Source of the DNA: Desulfobulbaceae bacterium BRH_c16a | GTDB taxonomy: Bacteria; Desulfobacterota; Desulfobulbia; Desulfobulbales; Desulfocapsaceae | Assembly: GCA_000961725.1 (NCBI GenBank) | Contig: LADS01000029.1 | Coordinates: 89,309-153,308, forward strand | DNA: 64,000 nucleotides | Direction of reading: 5' to 3' | Part shown: in pieces, positions 17,913 through 26,787 of the stretch | Numbering within the stretch: the stretch's first letter is position 1 | How the letters are laid out: each line of letters begins with the position of its first letter | Position numbers and translations under genes: made by a program | Notes under the pieces: generated by a model | Database searches by the model: none | Told to the model about the DNA's origin: nothing | Seen by the model: only the letters and a program-made list of their open reading frames with translations

Positions 17913-18599
17913 TCATTGATCGAAGAAGAGACTCTGCAGCGATTCCAGTTTGGTATCGACCTCCATTTCCAGGATCTGAGCCAGACTGGTAAGAGTAACA
18001 ATGGCATTTTTATCCGCATCGAGTCCTGTGATATGCCGGATCCTTTCAAGTATTCCTGCATTTACCAATTTCACTTCCGAGAAGTGCGTCTTCATTTCAT
18101 CGAGGGGATCTCGCTTACTTGATCCGTTCCGGTAGTATTGGCGGAGCATATACATGGCGCCGATCCGAAAAATAGATTCATCGACAGTGGAGAAGGGGAG
18201 ATGGAAACGCGCCATCGGCCGGAAAAAGTCCATCACCGGACAGCCGCTCGTGGCCATAAGCAGGCCAAGTATGGAGGCCAGTCCTTCCTGTACGCTGGTA
18301 TCCTTTGTGACTATCCGTTCCGCTGACGAACAGGAAACGGTGCAATGAACATAGGATGCGGTATCCTTAAACGCAGTGACAAGTTCGGCAATATTCAGGG
18401 CAACCGGACAGAACGGGTGGTGTTCGGCAGTGAGGGTGCAGGGAGCGCATTGGTGAGAAAGAAGGCGGGACCATGCAGGCGCGACCACCGGACAGGTATT
18501 GATATAATGGGAGATGGAATTCAGGGAGACATTGAAAGTGATGGTATCCCTATCCGGAAAATTAAATCTGTACTTGTAAACTCGTGCTGTTTCTTCCAT
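17913..18599 (-). CDS. cysteine-rich protein of unknown function behind an HDOD-GGDEF gene
   Basis: A 228-residue soluble protein I do not recognise. Its most striking part is a cysteine cluster near residue 53, reading HQCAPCTL and then HPFCPV, followed by CTVSC near residue 92 and a lone cysteine in SGCPVMDFF. Such spacing suggests metal or Fe-S binding, which is inference. The N-terminus RVYKYRFNFPDRDTITF looks like a beta hairpin. It begins nine bases after the stop of the HDOD-GGDEF gene and is probably in the same operon, so a role in that signalling path is plausible. A GTG at 18623 would overlap the upstream gene; ATG 18599 is preferred. Confidence 0.8.
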   Translation of the reverse strand: MEETARVYKYRFNFPDRDTITFNVSLNSISHYINTCPVVAPAWSRLLSHQCAPCTLTAEHHPFCPVALNIAELVTAFKDTASYVHCTVSCSSAERIVTKDTSVQEGLASILGLLMATSGCPVMDFFRPMARFHLPFSTVDESIFRIGAMYMLRQYYRNGSSKRDPLDEMKTHFSEVKLVNAGILERIRHITGLDADKNAIVTLTSLAQILEMEVDTKLESLQSLFFDQ

Positions 18600-18607
18600 C
18601 TTGCGCT

Positions 18608-20158
18608 TCAGAACGAAAACCACTTTTTTTTCGGAGTAAAGGCTGCTACCCGGTTGCGGCCTTTTTCTTTGGCCTCGTATAATGCCTGATCCGCACGGCT
18701 TACCAGACCATCCCTGCTAAAGTTGTCCTCCAACCCCGGTTTACTGCAGGCCTGGCCGAAGCTGGCTGTTACATGATACTCTTCGCGAGTGTCTCTAAAA
18801 GGCGTCGCTTCGATCGCAGCCCGTAATTTTTCCGCTACGATGAGTGCTTCTTCGGTACCTGTTTCAGGCAGGATAACCACAAATTCCTCCCCCCCGTAAC
18901 GGGCAAGAATGTCATACTGTCTGATATTGTCCTGGATGGTCCTGGCAAACTCAGTCAGAACAAAATCTCCCGCCTGATGGCCGTAGGTGTCGTTGAATTT
19001 TTTGAAAAAGTCTATATCGATAAAAAGAATCGAGATCTCATTGCCGTGGCGAATCGAACGGCTGATTTCCTGGTCGAGGGCATTTTGGAAATATCGGTGA
19101 TTGAAGGCCCCGGTGAGGCCATCCACATTTGCAAGATTGTCGAGCAACCTGTTCTTTGCTTCAAGCTCCCGGGTCAGATTCTCAAGATTGATTTTTGCCT
19201 GAATCAACTGTTTATTCATTTGATCGTAATCGAGATTGATCAGGCTCAAACGAATATTGGCCTCTTGAAGTATTTCCTGGACCGATTTGCCGGCTTCTAT
19301 CTTGAGATCGAAATAGGTTCCCGCCTCTTTTACACGAAAATGGAATTGTTCAAGAATCGATTCGATAGCTTCACCCGTCAGTCCCAGGAGTTTTGCCGCT
19401 TCTTTCTGGAACCTCTTGTGGTAGGCTTCGGGCTTATCGGAAAACAGGATGTTGACGAGGAGGTCCGAGAGGTAGACGGCTCGGATGGTCGAGCGTATGG
19501 CAGCATTGTTGCCGGTATATTTTTCCGGCTCGTGATGGAACTGGATTGGTGCCAGGAGTGCTTCGGGAAAACCCCAGTTTTTGGCGACATTGGTGCCGAT
19601 AAAGGTGTGGTCGGCGCCAAAGATAAATTCTTCTTCCGTCAGGATTTCCCGGTCGGGCTCTTCGACCGCCTGTAAGACCTTGTCGTATTCAGGCGGAAAG
19701 GTCTTGGCCAGTATCAGCTCACCGAGATTTTGCAGCAGACCGGAGACAAAACCCTCTTCTGCTTCGACACCTTTTACTTTTTCGAGAATGAGTCGGGTTG
19801 CAACAGCCGACGCAAGGGATTTTGTCCAGAATCTTCGAAAGTCAAAGCGACTGGGAGACTTGCCGCCCCTGATGCTTAAAAAAGAAAAGGACAGTACCAG
19901 GCTTCGAACGGCATTCATGCCGAGAATACTGACAGCTTGCTGGATTGAGCCGATCTGTTGGGGAAAACTATAGAAAGCGGAATTGGAAACTTTAAGGATT
20001 TTTGCCGACAGAGAGATGTCTCGAGCGATCAAGTCGCCGATCTCGGCAAGAGTGGCGTCTTCCCTGGAGGTCAATGAGATAAGTTGCGAAGCCACTGTAG
20101 GCAGAGTCGGAAGCTCTCCCGAACTGAGGATTTTTGCCAGGAGTTCGTCGTGTTTCAT
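18608..20158 (-). CDS. HDOD domain diguanylate cyclase
   Basis: The 516-residue protein has an N-terminal HDOD domain (about residues 15-215, including LPTLPTVASQL and SAKILKVSNSAFYSF), a coiled-coil linker around residues 290-340, and a C-terminal GGDEF domain beginning NVDGLTGAFNHRYF. The active site is RYGGEEFVVILP, so diguanylate cyclase activity is expected. The inhibitory RxxD motif is present as RQYD exactly five residues before GGEEF, predicting product inhibition by c-di-GMP. HDOD domains lack the HD catalytic residues and act as protein modules. No membrane segment is present. It lies between a KamA/EpmB-type gene and the Cys-rich gene, all on the minus strand. Confidence 0.93.
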   Translation of the reverse strand: MKHDELLAKILSSGELPTLPTVASQLISLTSREDATLAEIGDLIARDISLSAKILKVSNSAFYSFPQQIGSIQQAVSILGMNAVRSLVLSFSFLSIRGGKSPSRFDFRRFWTKSLASAVATRLILEKVKGVEAEEGFVSGLLQNLGELILAKTFPPEYDKVLQAVEEPDREILTEEEFIFGADHTFIGTNVAKNWGFPEALLAPIQFHHEPEKYTGNNAAIRSTIRAVYLSDLLVNILFSDKPEAYHKRFQKEAAKLLGLTGEAIESILEQFHFRVKEAGTYFDLKIEAGKSVQEILQEANIRLSLINLDYDQMNKQLIQAKINLENLTRELEAKNRLLDNLANVDGLTGAFNHRYFQNALDQEISRSIRHGNEISILFIDIDFFKKFNDTYGHQAGDFVLTEFARTIQDNIRQYDILARYGGEEFVVILPETGTEEALIVAEKLRAAIEATPFRDTREEYHVTASFGQACSKPGLEDNFSRDGLVSRADQALYEAKEKGRNRVAAFTPKKKWFSF

Positions 20159-20298
20159 AACTGGTGGTCTTACGGATTGTGATGGTTATCGCTCGGACAC
20201 CCGAGCATGTCGAAGTATATCGTAAAAAGGTCTTAAGACGCAAGGAGTTCACGAAGGCGGCAGGAAGACACTCTTTTTTCTACTCACATAACCGATTG

Positions 20299-21348
20299 TC
20301 AGATACTTTCCCCTGCCTCCGGGTAGGTGCAGACCTCGCCCTTATAATTTTCAAAAAGAAGGGTCTTGCCTTTTTCAAGGATATACTGCGGGGTCAGGGG
20401 TATTTTCCCTTTTCCGCCGGGGGCGTCGAGTGCAAAGGTCGGCACAGCCATGCCGGATATATGACCGTAAAGTGAACGCATTATGGTCATGCCGGTTTCG
20501 GTTGCAGTACGAAAATGATCGGTTCCCCGGGTAAGATCGGCCTGAAAAAGGTAATAGGGTTTTACCCGTATGCGGAGAAGGGTCTGCAGCAGTTGTTTCA
20601 TGGTCGCTGCGTTGTCGTTGACACCCTTCAACAGCACCGTCTGACATCCAAGGGGAATGCCGGCGTCCGCCAGCTTCATGCAGGCAATCGATGCTTCTTT
20701 TGTGATTTCAAGAGGATGGTTGAAATGGGTGTTAATGTAGAGCGGATGATGAGCCTTGAGGATTGCCACCAGCCGGTCGGTGATCCGCATCGGCAGGACC
20801 GATGGCACTCTGGTGCCTATGCGGATAATTTCAATAGATGGGATAGCCCGCAGATTTTCGAGGATCGCTCCGATCGTATCGTCTGAAAGAAGGAGTGGAT
20901 CTCCTCCGGAAAGGAGTACTTCCTTGATTTCCGGATGGTTTCTCAGATAGCCATAGCCGGCAGCGAGGGTTTTCTCGGAGATCCGCATTCTGTCGGTACC
21001 GACTTTACGCTTTCTGGTGCAGAACCTGCAATACATTGCGCATTGGCTGGACACTAAAAAGAGGACTCTATCCGGATATTTATGGACAAGATTGGGGACC
21101 GGGCTGAGTTCTTCCTCGGCGAGTGGGTCAACGGCACAGATCCCATCGCGTATTTCTGCGGCATCGGGGACCGCCTGTTTCCATAGAGGGTCCCCCGGAG
21201 ATTGAATCAATTTTAGAAAATATGGATTAATCCGCATTGGAAAGTTTGCTATTACTTCCCCTAATGCAGTACTATCACAATCCAAATGCTTTTTCAGATC
21301 ATCCAGCGTGGTAATGCTGTCCTGCAGTATAATTTGCCATGGTTCCAT
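20299..21348 (-). CDS. KamA/EpmB-family radical SAM protein
   Basis: The 349-residue protein belongs to the lysine 2,3-aminomutase family, PLP-dependent radical SAM enzymes that move an amino group between carbons 2 and 3. The Fe-S motif is CAMYCRFCTRKRKVG near residue 104, followed by VLLSGGDPLLL, the RIGTRVPSVLP segment and the PLP-lysine region in LDAPGGKGKIPL. The length is closer to EpmB (about 340), which modifies a lysine of elongation factor P, than to catabolic KamA (about 416). No efp or epmA is visible in the window, so the substrate remains open. It is divergent from the malic-enzyme gene. Confidence 0.88.
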   Translation of the reverse strand: MEPWQIILQDSITTLDDLKKHLDCDSTALGEVIANFPMRINPYFLKLIQSPGDPLWKQAVPDAAEIRDGICAVDPLAEEELSPVPNLVHKYPDRVLFLVSSQCAMYCRFCTRKRKVGTDRMRISEKTLAAGYGYLRNHPEIKEVLLSGGDPLLLSDDTIGAILENLRAIPSIEIIRIGTRVPSVLPMRITDRLVAILKAHHPLYINTHFNHPLEITKEASIACMKLADAGIPLGCQTVLLKGVNDNAATMKQLLQTLLRIRVKPYYLFQADLTRGTDHFRTATETGMTIMRSLYGHISGMAVPTFALDAPGGKGKIPLTPQYILEKGKTLLFENYKGEVCTYPEAGESI

Positions 21349-21421
21349 GGCCCGGCATTATGCGGCAAAGAATGATTCTTGTCAATCGCACATTTTATGG
21401 GGAACATGAAGGGGGCTGAGT

Positions 21422-23158
21422 ATGTCTGCAAAATTGTACAGGTTCAAATATGACGAATATGGCAATACCAGGGAAATTATTGTTTATGCCAGCGGCGCGT
21501 CCGCCAGGTCCTGCAGCTATGTGAATAAAGGCACTGCCTTCAACCTGGAAGAAAGAAAGCTGCTGGCGCTTGAGGCGACCCTTCCCCCGGGCATTAAAAA
21601 TCTCGAGACACAGGTGGAAAGCTCACGCATCAAGGTGAAAGAAAAAGTCGACGATATAGAGAAATTTATCTTTATCCGCTCGATGTTCGACCGTAATGTC
21701 ACTCTGGCCCATGCCCTGATAGAAAGCGATATTGAAGAGTATATCAAGATTATCTACACCCCGACCATCGGTCTGGCAGTACAGAAATATTCGTCGATGT
21801 TCCGGCAGGCCAACGGCCTTCATTTCTATCCCGGAAATATCGACCGGGCCGAAGACATCCTGAGAAGATTCGCCCACCGGGATATTCGGGTCGCAGTGGT
21901 AACCGATAACCAGGGGGTGCTTGGTATCGGCGATCAGGGCGCCGGGGGAATTGCAGTCTGCCTCGGCAAACTCATGCTGTATACTCAAGGTGCCGGGATC
22001 GCTCCCTGGCATTGCCTGCCTGTTTCACTCGACGTCGGCACCAATAATGAAAAACTTCTTGCCGACAATCAATATCTCGGCTGGCGCCACAAAAGACTGG
22101 ATGGCGAAGAATACCTCTCCTTTATCGGCAGGTTTGTCAGAGCATTTCGTAATGTCTTCCCCAATGCTCTCTGCCAGTGGGAAGATTTTTCCCAGCAGAA
22201 TGCCTTCAGCATCCGCGATGCCTTTGTCGATGAGTTGATCTCCTTTAACGACGATATACAGGGAACCGGTGCCGTTGCGCTTGCGGCGATACTCTCTGCC
22301 GTAAAAATAAAGGGCGAAAAGCTCTCCGATCAGCGTTTTCTCATCCACGGAGCCGGTGCGGGAGGAGTCGGGATTGCCGAACAGCTTTCTCATGCTCTGG
22401 TTGGTGAAGGCCTTACTGAAAAACAAGCGCTTGATCGGATCTTCATGATCGATTCGAAGGGCCTTATCACCAGTAAACGAGAGATGGAACGGTACAAGAA
22501 GCGATTTGCCAAAGAGAAGAAAAGCTCGCCCTGGACTGGAGAAATCGATAAAACCGATATCCCCGGAATCATCAAAAAAGCCGGCATAACCGTTTTGATC
22601 GGAACAACCGGGCAGGATTATTTTTTCAAGCGGGAAGCGATCGATGCACTCAAGCAGAATACTGCCCGGCCCCTTATTCTGCCTTTATTCCATCATATTT
22701 CAACTCCTGAAGTGTTCTGCCAGAATATCCGTAAATGGAATGAGGAAGGTATACTGATAGCAACCGGTAATCCTTGCCCGACTCTTGATGCCGTGGAAGA
22801 TTCATTCCAGGTCAGTCAGTGTAATAATGCCTTGGTTTTTCCTGGAGTTGGATTAGGTGTTTTGACCTCCGGTGCCAGAGAAGTGCTGCCCGAGTTTTTT
22901 ACTGCGGCAGCCTATGCGATAGCCGAGATGATGTCTCCTGAAGAGCTCGCACAAGGCCGCCTCATGCCATCGATTAAAAATATCCGCCAGGTTGGCAAAA
23001 AAGTTGCTTTGGCAGTGGCCATGAGCAGCGTGAAGAAAGGGGTCAGCAGGCCTTGTGTATACTCTGATTTTCAACACGATAACGATGAGGCGAGGATGAA
23101 AAAACTGATCGACCGGATCAGATGGAAACCCGAATACCTGCCTCTTGTAGCGATGTAA
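21422..23158 (+). CDS. NAD(P)-dependent malic enzyme (malate dehydrogenase, decarboxylating)
   Basis: This 578-residue protein is a large-type malic enzyme that converts malate to pyruvate and CO2 with reduction of NAD or NADP. It has the YTPTIGLAVQKYS motif near residue 120, VTDNQGVLGIGDQGAGGI, the LDVGTNNEKLL signature, the metal-site region QWEDFSQQNAF, FNDDIQGTGAV and the dinucleotide loop FLIHGAGAGGVGIAEQL. The length matches the eukaryote-like form. A strong GGGGG-containing ribosome site precedes the ATG. The next gene begins about 70 bases later on the same strand, so it may be cotranscribed with the ole genes, but a functional connection is not established. Confidence 0.94.
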   Translation: MSAKLYRFKYDEYGNTREIIVYASGASARSCSYVNKGTAFNLEERKLLALEATLPPGIKNLETQVESSRIKVKEKVDDIEKFIFIRSMFDRNVTLAHALIESDIEEYIKIIYTPTIGLAVQKYSSMFRQANGLHFYPGNIDRAEDILRRFAHRDIRVAVVTDNQGVLGIGDQGAGGIAVCLGKLMLYTQGAGIAPWHCLPVSLDVGTNNEKLLADNQYLGWRHKRLDGEEYLSFIGRFVRAFRNVFPNALCQWEDFSQQNAFSIRDAFVDELISFNDDIQGTGAVALAAILSAVKIKGEKLSDQRFLIHGAGAGGVGIAEQLSHALVGEGLTEKQALDRIFMIDSKGLITSKREMERYKKRFAKEKKSSPWTGEIDKTDIPGIIKKAGITVLIGTTGQDYFFKREAIDALKQNTARPLILPLFHHISTPEVFCQNIRKWNEEGILIATGNPCPTLDAVEDSFQVSQCNNALVFPGVGLGVLTSGAREVLPEFFTAAAYAIAEMMSPEELAQGRLMPSIKNIRQVGKKVALAVAMSSVKKGVSRPCVYSDFQHDNDEARMKKLIDRIRWKPEYLPLVAM

Positions 23159-23226
23159 CGGGAAAGGGTCAATGCCGTACTGTTTCTCCGTGCACTCACA
23201 GCACATCCGGGTTATGCAGTCATTTG

Positions 23227-24171
23227 ATGCGTAACGATGAACGATTACATAAAGATCAATCAGACCATACTTCAAGGGCTTTGAGCGCAGTGTATCCAGA
23301 CTATCCATTTCACTCCAAATATTTCAACATCGCAGGGGAACGGCTTCATTATATCGATGAAGGTTGCGGGCCGGTTATTGTCATGGTTCACGGCAACCCT
23401 ACCTGGTCATACTATTTCCGGCATCTCATTACTCTTTTCAAAAAAAGCCACAGGGTTATTGCTCTGGATCATATCGGTTGTGGGTTGTCCGACAAACCGG
23501 CCGATTATCCCTATTGTCTGGCCAGCCATATTGCCAATCTTGAAAGTTTATTGAATCATCTGCAGATCGATCGTTTTTTTCTCGTCGTCCATGATTGGGG
23601 CGGCGCTATCGGCATCGGTTGTGCTGTCAAGCAACTTGAGAAAATAGAGAGAATAGTGGTCATGAACACCGCCGCTTTTCGCTCTTCCCGCATCCCCTGG
23701 CGGATCCGGTTTTGCCGATTTCCTCTGGTGGGAGAAATCGTGGTACGCCTGTTCAACGGCTTTGCCGGTCCTGCCAGGTACATGGCTGTCACCAAAAAAA
23801 TGCCGGCCGCAACCGCAAGGGCTTATCTGGCACCGTACGACAGCTGGCGCAACCGTGTGGCGATATACCGGTTTGTCCAGGACATTCCAATGGATGCACG
23901 TCATAGAAGTTATTCGACCTTGGTTGAAATTGAGAAGCGGCTCCCTCTTATTCGCGACCGGAAGATCCCTCTGCTTATCATCTGGGGTGGGAAGGATTTC
24001 TGCTTCAACGATTCCTTTTTTGCTGAATGGCAGAAACGGTTTCCGGAAGCAAGAAGTCACTATTTCAGCGATGGCGGACACTATATTCTCGAAGATAAAG
24101 CAGAAGAAATCGGACCTATTCTCCAGAATTTCTTTTCTGCAGGAAAATTTCCGGAGACCGCCGGTGGCTGA
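23227..24171 (+). CDS. oleB: OleB-type alpha/beta hydrolase (beta-lactone decarboxylase)
   Basis: OleB removes CO2 from a beta-lactone to give the long-chain cis-olefin in head-to-head hydrocarbon synthesis; the family resembles haloalkane dehalogenases. The sequence has the oxyanion segment MVHGNPTWSYYFRHL, DHIGCGLSDKP, the nucleophile aspartate in LVVHDWGGAIG and the catalytic histidine in GGHYILEDKAEE. Assignment as OleB rather than a dehalogenase rests on the following oleC and oleD. The start is uncertain: ATG 23227 is used here, but GTG 23290 has an AAGGG at good distance, and the conserved sequence only begins there. Its 3' end overlaps oleC by eight bases. Confidence 0.85.
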   Translation: MRNDERLHKDQSDHTSRALSAVYPDYPFHSKYFNIAGERLHYIDEGCGPVIVMVHGNPTWSYYFRHLITLFKKSHRVIALDHIGCGLSDKPADYPYCLASHIANLESLLNHLQIDRFFLVVHDWGGAIGIGCAVKQLEKIERIVVMNTAAFRSSRIPWRIRFCRFPLVGEIVVRLFNGFAGPARYMAVTKKMPAATARAYLAPYDSWRNRVAIYRFVQDIPMDARHRSYSTLVEIEKRLPLIRDRKIPLLIIWGGKDFCFNDSFFAEWQKRFPEARSHYFSDGGHYILEDKAEEIGPILQNFFSAGKFPETAGG

Positions 24172-25792
24172 AAATATTGCCGAAACATTTGTCCAGACCG
24201 CAGAGAGGTATAAAGATCGAACAGGGATCATTGAGGCTCGAAGCGGGAAAAGCATAACGTTTGGCGACCTGAACAGAAGGTCAGACGGATATGCAGCCTA
24301 TTTCTCCCGCAACGGTATTCGGCCGGGCGATGTGGTCGTCCTCATGGTTACTCCTTCCGTTGATTTTATCGCCCTCACCCTGGCACTTTTCAAACTTGGC
24401 AGTCCGATCGTTCTGATCGATCCCGGAATGGGCTATAAAAACCTGTTGCGCTGCATTGAAAGGGTCAAACCTGTAGCGGTTGTAGGCATACCGAAAGCGG
24501 TCGTGTTCGCGAAAATGTTTCGCAAGCCTTTTCATACCGTGAAGAGTTTTTTTTGTTGCGGAAACTCGTTTGGAATTCTCGGTCCGGATATCTCTGCATG
24601 TGTTTCCGATTGCGAAAAGCCTTTTCCTGTTCACCAGCCTTCAGATGAGGATCTTGCGGCAATCATATTTACTACGGGCTCGACCGGGCCTCCCAAGGGA
24701 GTCAGGTACGAACATTCTATTTTCAGTGCTCAACTTCGCCTGATTGGCGAATATTACGGCATAGGCCCGGCAGACGTCGACCAGCCTGCCTTTCCGCTTT
24801 TTGCTTTGTTTTCTGCGGCCTTAGGTGCATGCTCGGTTATTCCCGATATGAATCCGACCAAACCGGCCCAGGTCGATCCGGAAAAATTTGTCAGGTCGAT
24901 CGACAGGTACGGCGTGACCTATTCATTCGGCTCGCCGGCGATCTGGAATGTGGTGAGCAGATATTGCCTCGACAATCGGATTGTACTCAAATCGGTTCAG
25001 AAGGTACTTATGGCAGGAGCCCCGGTACCGTACGACCTGCTGACTCGGGTGACCGGCAGTCTTCCTCGCGAAGCCTCGGTCTTTACCCCTTACGGCGCGA
25101 CAGAGAGTCTCCCGGTCGCCTCGATTGAAAGCCGGGAGGTGCTGGCGGAAACCTGGGAAATGAGCTGCAAAGGGCGGGGAACATGTGTCGGTCGCCCCAT
25201 GCCTGGCGTGGACATAAAGATAATCCCCATCTCCGATGAACCGATTAGTGAATTTGCCGATACAATGCCGCTTCAAGCCGGTGAAATCGGCGAAATCATT
25301 GTCCGTGGCGACGTGGTGACAAAAGCCTATCAAAACAACACTGATGAAACCCGCCTGGCCAAGATCTCCGACGGCGCCACATTCTGGCATCGGATGGGCG
25401 ATGTCGGCTACCTTGACGACTGCCGGCGCCTCTGGTTTTGCGGCCGCAGAGCACACCGTGTAATGACCGGCAGCGGAACTCTGTATTCTATCCCCTGCGA
25501 AGCAATCGTCAATGAACATCCCGAAGTATACCGTTCGGCGCTCGTGGGTATTCCAGGCCTCCGGCACGAAACAGCCAAGGTACCGGTTTTGATAATTGAA
25601 CCGGTACGCAATAAACGGCTTGATGACAGCACATTACTGGATGAAGTACGGGCTTTGGCTCAGGCAAGTGAGCTTACCCGGGAGATTGAATACTTTCTGA
25701 TCCATCGGGCCTTCCCGGTGGATATCCGCCATAATGCAAAAATATTCCGCGAAAAACTGGCAAAATGGGCACAAAAGAAAATCTCACTTTGA
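24164..25792 (+). CDS. oleC: OleC-type acyl-AMP-ligase-like beta-lactone synthetase
   Basis: OleC uses ATP to close a beta-hydroxy acid into a beta-lactone, and belongs to the ANL (AMP-dependent synthetase) superfamily. The 542-residue protein has the adenylate loop IIFTTGSTGPPKGVRYEH, the PYGATESLPV motif, the MGDVGYLDDCRRLWFCGR segment, and a C-terminal lysine in the HNAKIFREKL stretch. The frame is open far upstream, but GTG 24164 is the right start: it has GGAG eight bases before it and gives the family length of about 550. It overlaps oleB by 8 bases and oleD by 28, so the three genes are one translation unit. Confidence 0.9.
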   Translation: MAENIAETFVQTAERYKDRTGIIEARSGKSITFGDLNRRSDGYAAYFSRNGIRPGDVVVLMVTPSVDFIALTLALFKLGSPIVLIDPGMGYKNLLRCIERVKPVAVVGIPKAVVFAKMFRKPFHTVKSFFCCGNSFGILGPDISACVSDCEKPFPVHQPSDEDLAAIIFTTGSTGPPKGVRYEHSIFSAQLRLIGEYYGIGPADVDQPAFPLFALFSAALGACSVIPDMNPTKPAQVDPEKFVRSIDRYGVTYSFGSPAIWNVVSRYCLDNRIVLKSVQKVLMAGAPVPYDLLTRVTGSLPREASVFTPYGATESLPVASIESREVLAETWEMSCKGRGTCVGRPMPGVDIKIIPISDEPISEFADTMPLQAGEIGEIIVRGDVVTKAYQNNTDETRLAKISDGATFWHRMGDVGYLDDCRRLWFCGRRAHRVMTGSGTLYSIPCEAIVNEHPEVYRSALVGIPGLRHETAKVPVLIIEPVRNKRLDDSTLLDEVRALAQASELTREIEYFLIHRAFPVDIRHNAKIFREKLAKWAQKKISL

Positions 25793-26787
25793 CCTTTAAA
25801 AGAGCTTTGGTTACCGGCGGCGGCGGTTTCGTCGGCAAGGCGGTTGTGCAGAAGCTTCTGGGGCTCGGGGTGGAGACGCAAATCATCGGCCGTCATCATT
25901 ATCCGGAAGTAGAGGCTATGGGCGCGAGATGTCTGGTCGGCAATATCAATGATGAAGAGATAATGTCCCACGCTACCCGCGACGTCGACATCGTTTTTCA
26001 CGTCGCTGCACTGGCTGGCATATGGGGCCCGTGGAAGTCGTATTATGAGACCAATGTTCTCGGCACTGAACAGGTCATCGGGAGTTGCCGGAAAAACGGT
26101 GTACCCATGCTGGTGTACACCTCCACCCCGTCTGTCGTTTTTGACCGGGTGGATATCTGCGGCGGAGATGAGCAGCTGAGCTATGCCGAGGATTTTCTTT
26201 GTCATTATGCCAGGAGCAAAGTGGCGGCTGAAAAAATGATACTCGCGGCAAACTCGGAGGGCCTGTCGACCTGCGCCCTTCGACCGCATCTCATCTGGGG
26301 TCCCGGCGATCCCCATCTTCTGCCACGGCTTCTCGAGAGCGGGCGCAGGAGACAATTAAAAATGGTAGGTGACGGTACCAATCTCGTTGATATTTCTTAT
26401 ATTGATAATGTTGCTCACGCCCATATCCTCGCCGCCAAGAATTTGGCTGAACAGGGTACGGCTGGAGGGAAACCATATTTTATCAGTCAGGGGACACCCG
26501 TCAATCTCTGGCGGTGGATCAATGAACTTTTTGTTATGATGGATATTCCCGAAGTGCAATCGGCAGTTTCCTTTCAGGCCGCCTATCGTCTCGGCAGAGT
26601 TTTTGAGGCAGTCTACGGCATGTTGCGGTTAAAGAACGAACCGAAAATGACTCGCTTTCTTGCCGAACAATTGGCAAAATCCCACTATTTCTCCATGACT
26701 GCCGCCAAAAGAGATCTCGGCTATGAACCTGTGGTTTCCACCGAGGAAGGATTGCGCAGAACCGTACAGTGGTTGAGGGCACTATGA
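25765..26787 (+). CDS. oleD: OleD-type NAD(P)-dependent 2-alkyl-3-oxoalkanoate reductase
   Basis: OleD reduces the beta-keto acid made by OleA to the beta-hydroxy acid that OleC uses. The 340-residue protein is an extended short-chain dehydrogenase: the Rossmann loop is ALVTGGGGFVGKAVV, the YxxxK pair is in CHYARSKVAAEK, and LRPHLIWGPGDPHLLPRL is the typical 3-beta-HSD/OleD segment. The position directly after oleC, with a 28-base overlap, supports the assignment; on sequence alone it could be another sterol-dehydrogenase-like reductase. The stop codon overlaps the start of the M48 peptidase gene in ATGA. Confidence 0.88.
   Translation: MGTKENLTLTFKRALVTGGGGFVGKAVVQKLLGLGVETQIIGRHHYPEVEAMGARCLVGNINDEEIMSHATRDVDIVFHVAALAGIWGPWKSYYETNVLGTEQVIGSCRKNGVPMLVYTSTPSVVFDRVDICGGDEQLSYAEDFLCHYARSKVAAEKMILAANSEGLSTCALRPHLIWGPGDPHLLPRLLESGRRRQLKMVGDGTNLVDISYIDNVAHAHILAAKNLAEQGTAGGKPYFISQGTPVNLWRWINELFVMMDIPEVQSAVSFQAAYRLGRVFEAVYGMLRLKNEPKMTRFLAEQLAKSHYFSMTAAKRDLGYEPVVSTEEGLRRTVQWLRAL

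Noticed and set aside
23762..24163. N-terminal extension of the oleC frame by 134 residues
   Set aside because: It overlaps oleB in another frame and the sequence is unlike OleC; GTG 24164 has a ribosome site and gives the family length.
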